A stretch of DNA of 64,000 bases from Deltaproteobacteria bacterium (lineage in GTDB: Bacteria > Lernaellota > Lernaellaia > JACKCT01). Location of the stretch: the NCBI GenBank assembly GCA_020633895.1, contig JACKCT010000007.1, positions 62,001 to 126,000 of the forward strand. The letters run 5' to 3'. A program made the translations under genes and the position numbers. The notes beneath the pieces are model-generated. The model saw nothing but the letters and a program-made list of their open reading frames with translations. It ran no database searches and had not been told where the DNA came from. Shown in pieces: positions 59,784 through 64,000 of the stretch (its first letter is position 1; every line of letters begins with the position of its first letter).

Positions 59784-60890
59784 ATGTCGTCCCATCGTCT
59801 TATCAGCCTTCTGATCGCCGCCGGAATGATCCTGGCCGCCTCGGGCGCCGCCCACGCGGTGCGCCTGAAGGACGTGGCCAACGTGGAAGGCGTGCGCTCG
59901 AATAAGTTGATCGGCTACGGCCTTGTCACCGGCCTGTCCAAGACCGGCGACGGCAACTCGGTGAAATTCACCAAGGCCACCATGGCCAACGTCCTGGAAA
60001 ACATGGGCGTCACCGTCGATCCCAAGGACATCAAAAGCGGCAACGTGGCCAGTGTGATGGTCACGGCCGATCTGCCGCCGTTTTCCCGCGCCGGATCGCG
60101 CATCAACGTGACCGTCAGCGCCATCGGCGACGCCAAGTCCCTGCAGGGCGGCACCTTGCTGCTCACGCCTCTGCGCGGACCGGACGGCAACACGTACGCC
60201 GTCGCCCAGGGCGCGGTGTCGGTGGGTGGGTTCGCGGCGGAGGCGAACGGCACGTCGGTGTCCAAAAACCACACCACCGCGGGCATGATTCCCGACGGCG
60301 CCATCATCGAGCGGGAGATTCCCTTCGACTTCAACAGTCAGGAAGAGTTTTCCATCGCCCTGAACACCGGGGACTTTTCCACCGTCAGTCAGACCGCCGC
60401 GCGCATCAACAGCGAAATCGGGCCGGGCGTGGCCACGGCCGTCGACGCCCGCACGATCCGTATCAGCGTGCCCGAACAATACCGCACGCACCTGGTGAGC
60501 CTGATGGCGCGCATAGAGAACATGGAGATCATCCCGGACACCGTCGCCCGCGTCGTCTTGAACGAACGCACCGGCACGGTCGTCATCGGCGCCAATGTTC
60601 AGATCTCCACCGTCGCGGTCAGCCACGGCAACCTGCATATCAAAATCCAGACCGCCACCAACGTCAGCCAACCCAACGCCTTCTCCGGCGGCCAGACCGT
60701 GGTCACGCAGGAGAGCGCCGTGCAGGCCGCCGAGCAGGACAGGAAGCTGTTCGTGGTCGAATCGGGCGCCACGATCGGCGACCTGGTACGGGCCCTGAAC
60801 GCCGTGGGCGTCACGCCTCGCGACTTGGTCAGCATTTTGCAGTCGATCAAGGCGGCCGGCGCGTTGCAGGCCCAGTTGGAGATCATCTGA
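59784..60890 (+). CDS. flgI: Flagellar P-ring protein FlgI
   Basis: About 368 residues with a signal peptide (MILAASGAAHA) and strongly conserved FlgI sequence: RLKDVANVEGVRSNKLIGYG, LVTGLSKTGDGNSVKFTKAT, NVTVSAIGDAKSLQGGTLLL and FVVESGATIGDLVRALNAVG. It forms the peptidoglycan-level P ring. ATG 59784 follows a clear ribosome site; the upstream in-frame extension is inside flgH. Its stop overlaps the flgJ start as TGATG. Confidence 0.96.
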   Translation: MSSHRLISLLIAAGMILAASGAAHAVRLKDVANVEGVRSNKLIGYGLVTGLSKTGDGNSVKFTKATMANVLENMGVTVDPKDIKSGNVASVMVTADLPPFSRAGSRINVTVSAIGDAKSLQGGTLLLTPLRGPDGNTYAVAQGAVSVGGFAAEANGTSVSKNHTTAGMIPDGAIIEREIPFDFNSQEEFSIALNTGDFSTVSQTAARINSEIGPGVATAVDARTIRISVPEQYRTHLVSLMARIENMEIIPDTVARVVLNERTGTVVIGANVQISTVAVSHGNLHIKIQTATNVSQPNAFSGGQTVVTQESAVQAAEQDRKLFVVESGATIGDLVRALNAVGVTPRDLVSILQSIKAAGALQAQLEII

Positions 60891-61273
60891 TGAACACCGT
60901 AACCGCCCTAAGTGCTCAGGATGTCATGGGTTCTCGCAATGTGAGCCTGGCGAATCGGGCGGCGCAGGAGGCGTCCCTTCTTGCCGAGCAGACGGGCAAA
61001 ATCGACCCGCAGCGGGACGAGGAGCTGTGGGGCGCCGCCGAGGGATTCGAGAAAATCTTCCTGCAGTCCATGCTCAAGCAGATGCGCGAGACGGTCATGC
61101 AGGACGAGAACTCCATCGACTCGTCCAACGCCTCCAAGGTCTACACGGGCCTCCTGGACGAGCAATTCGCCGAAACCGGATCGGGCGCCCACCGATTCGG
61201 CATCGCGAAAATGGTCCACGATTCCATGGTGAACACCCTCGCCAATCGGGTGGGAACGGCGAATCCGGGCTGA
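60890..61273 (+). CDS. flgJ: FlgJ-like rod-binding protein lacking a muramidase domain
   Basis: The 127-residue protein corresponds to the rod-binding N-terminal domain of FlgJ: LWGAAEGFEKIFLQSMLKQM, ETVMQDENSIDSSNASKVYT and GLLDEQFAETGSGAHRFGIA. The C-terminal beta-N-acetylglucosaminidase/muramidase domain of enteric FlgJ is absent, as in many other phyla. A separate hydrolase must therefore open the peptidoglycan for the rod. It is translationally coupled to flgI and ends the sigma-54 operon. Confidence 0.9.
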   Translation: MNTVTALSAQDVMGSRNVSLANRAAQEASLLAEQTGKIDPQRDEELWGAAEGFEKIFLQSMLKQMRETVMQDENSIDSSNASKVYTGLLDEQFAETGSGAHRFGIAKMVHDSMVNTLANRVGTANPG

Positions 61274-61593
61274 AAAATGGGGGATCGTCGGAATATTGAC
61301 GATTCCTCCGGGGCATCAAAACCGGTTTCTTGACGCAAACCGGTAGAAACGACACGCGAGTGAGATGTCCCACGAAATGGGACGTAAGTAGCTGAAAAGA
61401 CGATCTTTGAAAATCCGGAAGAATGGTGGAACGGTCGAATGAAGGCGTCTAAACGCTACATTTCTACCGGGCGAGACGAGCTGTCGTCAAAATCGTCTTA
61501 AGTTTTCGCGTCGGGTTCCGATAACATTCATGAGCCGAGGATGATCCAATCGATGGACGTCCCAGATGCTCTTCGAAATTCGGAGGCCCCACG
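61274..61593. other. Intergenic region between flgJ and flgM with hairpins and a sigma-28 promoter
   Basis: No gene is supported here. Visible structure: an inverted repeat ATCGTC/GACGAT (61284-61303) just after flgJ, a direct repeat AAACCGGT, and a perfect hairpin GTCCCA-CGAAA-TGGGAC (61367-61383). A good sigma-28 promoter lies at 61498-61524. Confidence 0.6.
61498..61524 (+). promoter_or_regulatory. Sigma-28 (FliA) promoter of flgM-flgN-flgK
   Basis: TTAAGTTT, eleven bases, TCCGATAA matches the FliA consensus (TAAAGTTT, N11, GCCGATAA) at 14 of 16 positions with ideal spacing. It lies 70 bases upstream of flgM, a typical FliA target. Confidence 0.85.
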
Positions 61594-61902
61594 ATGAAGA
61601 TTGGCGATTCTAATAAGATTGTGACGCTCGATCCCCGGAATAACGGCACCAACGGCAAGGTCAACGGCCACGGGGAAAAATCCAACGGCCTGTCCTCACC
61701 GTCCAAGACGACGATCTCCGAAATGGGCGGCACGCTCAGCGAGATTCGCGCCGAACTGGAAAAGGTGCCGGACGTGCGCATGGACAAGGTCGAAGCCATC
61801 CGCGCCGAAATCGAGGCCGGACGTTACGAGCGCCCCGCCGATGAAGTCGCGGAAAAACTGCTGACCTCGTCGCTGTTCGACTCCTTGTTCATCGGCGCCT
61901 AG
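61594..61902 (+). CDS. flgM: Anti-sigma-28 factor FlgM
   Basis: The 102-residue protein is small and polar with an unfolded, Asn/Gly/Lys-rich N-terminal half and the C-terminal sigma-binding region VPDVRMDKVEAIRAEIEAGR followed by YERPADEVAEKLLTSSLFD, the FlgM signature. It binds FliA until the hook is complete, then is exported. GGAGG precedes ATG 61594. Its own sigma-28 promoter gives the normal feedback loop. Confidence 0.95.
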   Translation: MKIGDSNKIVTLDPRNNGTNGKVNGHGEKSNGLSSPSKTTISEMGGTLSEIRAELEKVPDVRMDKVEAIRAEIEAGRYERPADEVAEKLLTSSLFDSLFIGA

Positions 61903-62032
61903 TCTCCCCGAATACGAGTTTCCCAACAAGGACGTCGCGGCCCGGCCGCGACATCGCCCCAAGCCACCTACTTCCGGATCGGACCCCAAGCCCAAAAAGG
62001 GCGGGGAACGAACAACGAAGTGAGGTGGCTTG

Positions 62033-62524
62033 ATGCTTTCCGAATACCGATCGCTGCTGGAGATCCTGCTCAAGGAGCGGGAGACATACACCCGGATCCT
62101 GGCCCTGCTTCGCACCGCGGAGAAGGACCTGCGTCAGTATCATAGTGACGAAGTCGCCGAATTCACCACCCGGCTGGAATCGGCCAAGCTCACCGCCGAC
62201 GCCCTGGGCCAGGCTCGCCGCAACGTCGTGGCCGACCTGTGCCGCCTGCTCAAAATCGACGAGGCCAATGCCAACGTCGCCATCCTGGCCGAGCACGCAC
62301 CGGAGAACATCTCCCGGGCGCTGCTCAAACTGCGCGACGAACTCAAGGCCCTGGCCGCGGACATCGATCGCCAAAATGACACCAACCGCAACATCGCCCA
62401 GATCTCCCTGGCGGTGATCCACACTCTGGGAAATCTGCTCGGACAGATCGCCAACGAACCCTTGACCTACGCGCGGCCGGCGCCGCCGACTCCGCCGGCG
62501 ACTCGCGTGGATCGGAGCGTCTGA
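62033..62524 (+). CDS. flgN: FlgN-family flagellar chaperone
   Basis: The product is about 163 residues, mostly helical: EYRSLLEILLKERETYTRIL, ALLRTAEKDLRQYHSDEVAE and ARRNVVADLCRLLK form the two-helix coiled region of FlgN. The C-terminus is Pro/Ala-rich and ends in basic residues. FlgN delivers the hook-filament junction proteins FlgK and FlgL for export; its placement right before flgK is the usual one. ATG 62033 has GAGGTGG four bases upstream. It starts 130 bases after flgM. Confidence 0.85.
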   Translation: MLSEYRSLLEILLKERETYTRILALLRTAEKDLRQYHSDEVAEFTTRLESAKLTADALGQARRNVVADLCRLLKIDEANANVAILAEHAPENISRALLKLRDELKALAADIDRQNDTNRNIAQISLAVIHTLGNLLGQIANEPLTYARPAPPTPPATRVDRSV

Positions 62525-62525
62525 C

Positions 62526-63932
62526 ATGCCCGGTATCCACGGAATTCTGCAGACCGCGTCGCGCACCATGTGGGCGTCCCAGACGGGCGTCGAGGTCTCC
62601 AGCCACAACATCGCCAATATCAATACGCCGGGTTACTCCCGTCAGCAGGCCCAATTCGACCCGTCCATGGCGATCAATGTTCGGGGACTGATGATCGGCA
62701 CCGGCGTGGATGTCACCAACATCCGGTCGGTTCAGGATCGTTTTCTGAGCTACCAGATCTTCGCCGGGCAATCGACGTTCTCCCAGGCTGATACGCGCGC
62801 CCAAGGCATGTCTCAGATCGAAGAGATTTTCAACGAAGCGGCGGGCTACGGCCTGACGCAGGCGTTCTCCGAGTTTTTCTCGGCGCTGCATGACCTGGGC
62901 AATATGCCCGACGGCGAGTCCGAGCGCATCACGCTGGTCGGCGCGGCCGAGAATCTTACGACTCAGTTCCATCAGGCCGACGAGCGCCTGCGTCAGATGC
63001 AAAAATCGGCGGACCAGTCCATCGGGATCTCGGTGGGGCAGGTCAACTCCCTGCTCAACGACATCGCTTCTCTCAATAAGAAGATTGCCGAAATCGAATC
63101 CGGCGGCCAAAGCGCCTCGGACCTGCGTTCCCAGCGAACGACGATCATGCAGGAGCTGGCGGGATTCGTGGATTTTTCGAGCTACGAGACCGACAACGGC
63201 ATGGTGAACATCACGCTGGCCGGCGGGTACTCGCTGGTGGAAGGCGCCAAGGCCGGTTCGCTGACCACTGAACGCAACGACGACGGCTTTTTGGATGTGT
63301 TCTTTGAAAGTTCGACCGGACGTCGTTCGAACGTCACCGACAAGATCGAGGGCGGCAGCATCGGCGGCGATCTGCAAACGCGGGACGTGGACTGCCAGGA
63401 CTTCATCGACAAGCTGGATGAGCTGGCCTACACGTTCCTCAACGAATTCAACAACGTCCACAATCAGGGGACCAACCTCAACGGCAACACGGGCGTGGAC
63501 TTTTTCTGGCACGACGTCACCGGCGGGACCGTCATCGAAGGCTCCGCCCGCACGATTCGCCTGTCCGCCGCGATCCAGGCTGACACGGACAACATCGCCG
63601 CGTCGCTGACCGGCGAGCCGGGGGACAACCAGAACGCCCTGGCCTTGGCCCAGTTGGAGAGCGCCAAGATTTTCAACGGCGGAACGTGGACGATTCTCGA
63701 ATACAACAACTCGATCATCGCCAATGCCGGTTCCCGCGCCCAATCCGCCACCCGCGCCGCCGATCAGGCGAACACCGCGCTGGGGCAGGTGGAAGGCATG
63801 CGCGAGAGCCTGGTGGGCGTGTCCTACGAGGACGAAATGGCGAGCCTGATGGAGTTTCAATCGACGTATCAGGCGGCCGCCCGCGTTTTCAACGTGGTGC
63901 AGGACATGCTCGATACGCTGTATTCGATCTAG
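62526..63932 (+). CDS. flgK: Flagellar hook-associated protein FlgK
   Basis: The 468-residue protein begins GILQTASRTMWASQTGVEVS with SHNIANINTPGYSRQQAQFD, the FlgK/HAP1 N-terminal rod-type motif, and ends with GVSYEDEMASLMEFQSTYQA and RVFNVVQDMLDTLYSI, the matching C-terminal helix. The central segment holds the D2-like variable part. It caps the hook and seats FlgL and flagellin. It follows flgN by one base; flgL is expected beyond the right edge. Confidence 0.95.
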   Translation: MPGIHGILQTASRTMWASQTGVEVSSHNIANINTPGYSRQQAQFDPSMAINVRGLMIGTGVDVTNIRSVQDRFLSYQIFAGQSTFSQADTRAQGMSQIEEIFNEAAGYGLTQAFSEFFSALHDLGNMPDGESERITLVGAAENLTTQFHQADERLRQMQKSADQSIGISVGQVNSLLNDIASLNKKIAEIESGGQSASDLRSQRTTIMQELAGFVDFSSYETDNGMVNITLAGGYSLVEGAKAGSLTTERNDDGFLDVFFESSTGRRSNVTDKIEGGSIGGDLQTRDVDCQDFIDKLDELAYTFLNEFNNVHNQGTNLNGNTGVDFFWHDVTGGTVIEGSARTIRLSAAIQADTDNIAASLTGEPGDNQNALALAQLESAKIFNGGTWTILEYNNSIIANAGSRAQSATRAADQANTALGQVEGMRESLVGVSYEDEMASLMEFQSTYQAAARVFNVVQDMLDTLYSI

Positions 63933-63985
63933 GAAATTCGATTTAGGAAACTCGATTTAGGAAATTCGATCCAGGAGATTTGATC
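63930..63985 (+). repeat. Four tandem copies of a 14-bp unit after flgK
   Basis: The unit TAGGAAATTCGATT is repeated four times (starts 63930, 63944, 63958, 63972) with a few changes; the fourth copy is CAGGAGATTTGATC and carries a ribosome-site-like AGGAG. The first copy contains the flgK stop codon, and the coding sequence just before it ends in a related TATTCGATC. Confidence 0.85.
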
Positions 63986-64000
63986 GAAAAAATCGGATGA

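Noticed and set aside
1-64000. CRISPR arrays, rRNA, tRNA, integrases or transposases
   Set aside because: I looked for evenly spaced repeats, cloverleaf-like intergenic sequence and the usual enzyme motifs and found none; small non-coding RNAs cannot be excluded by eye.

Overview
The window is GC-rich, densely packed DNA from a flagellated Gram-negative bacterium. The outer membrane is implied by L- and P-ring genes (flgH, flgI), many lipoproteins, heptosyltransferase-like genes and an O-antigen-ligase-like gene. Sigma-54 and sigma-28 flagellar promoters, an HDOD protein, HEAT and TPR proteins, and lipoproteins with long Asp-rich linkers right after the lipobox suggest a deltaproteobacterial-type lineage (Myxococcota/Bdellovibrionota relatives or a neighbouring candidate phylum such as Lernaellota). 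That placement is an inference from gene content and style. No rRNA, tRNA, CRISPR array, transposase or integrase was seen.

Layout. (1) 1-3.7 kb: the start of a FecR-domain protein running off the left edge, a Crp/Fnr regulator, a polytopic membrane protein resembling GT39-type glycosyltransferases, and a membrane-anchored protein. (2) 3.7-9.1 kb: a secreted GH43 enzyme facing a three-gene operon of lipoprotein glycosidases (GH5, a beta-propeller protein, GH5) with Asp-rich spacers. (3) 9.6-16.8 kb: single genes (TetR, saccharopine-dehydrogenase-like, voltage-sensor/RCK channel with an odd pore, aldonolactone-oxidase-like flavoprotein, DCC thiol protein, tyrS). (4) 16.9-29.9 kb: a minus-strand surface-polysaccharide operon read from 29.9 down to 16.9 kb: GT2, flippase, methyltransferase, radical SAM, two GT4, Wzy/WaaL-like polymerase or ligase, GT9, GT4, GT9, and a fused GT4-phosphoglycosyl transferase. 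(5) 30-35 kb: a large HEAT-repeat protein and a TPR-type lytic transglycosylase. (6) 35.2-38.3 kb: a sigma-54-type promoter followed by an HDOD protein, a CsgG/LpoB-like lipoprotein and a TIG-repeat protein ending in poly-Asp.

(7) 38.4-53.5 kb: a degenerate histidine-kinase-like protein, then a near-consensus sigma-54 promoter and the flagellar export/switch operon fliL-fliM-fliN-fliO-fliP-fliQ-fliR-flhB-flhA-flhF-flhG-(62-aa membrane protein)-fliA, followed by a CheY-like protein with an acidic tail, a 103-aa unknown, a FliK-like protein and a stand-alone FlhB C-terminal domain. (8) 53.7-56.0 kb: a large glycosidase-like lipoprotein separates the flagellar blocks, followed by hairpins and a dispersed intergenic repeat. 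(9) 56.4-64 kb: a second near-consensus sigma-54 promoter drives flgF-flgG-flgA-flgH-flgI-flgJ; a sigma-28 promoter then precedes flgM-flgN-flgK, and the window ends in a 14-bp tandem repeat.

Together the promoters describe a three-tier flagellar cascade: sigma-54 drives export, rod and ring genes including fliA; FliA then drives flgM, flgN and flgK, with FlgM as the anti-sigma checkpoint. The most unusual items are the channel with a non-canonical selectivity filter, the phosphotransferase-like pseudo-kinase beside the sigma-54 flagellar promoter, the HDOD operon with a flagellar-class promoter, FliO with a large extra N-terminal region, and the poly-Asp-tethered glycosidases.
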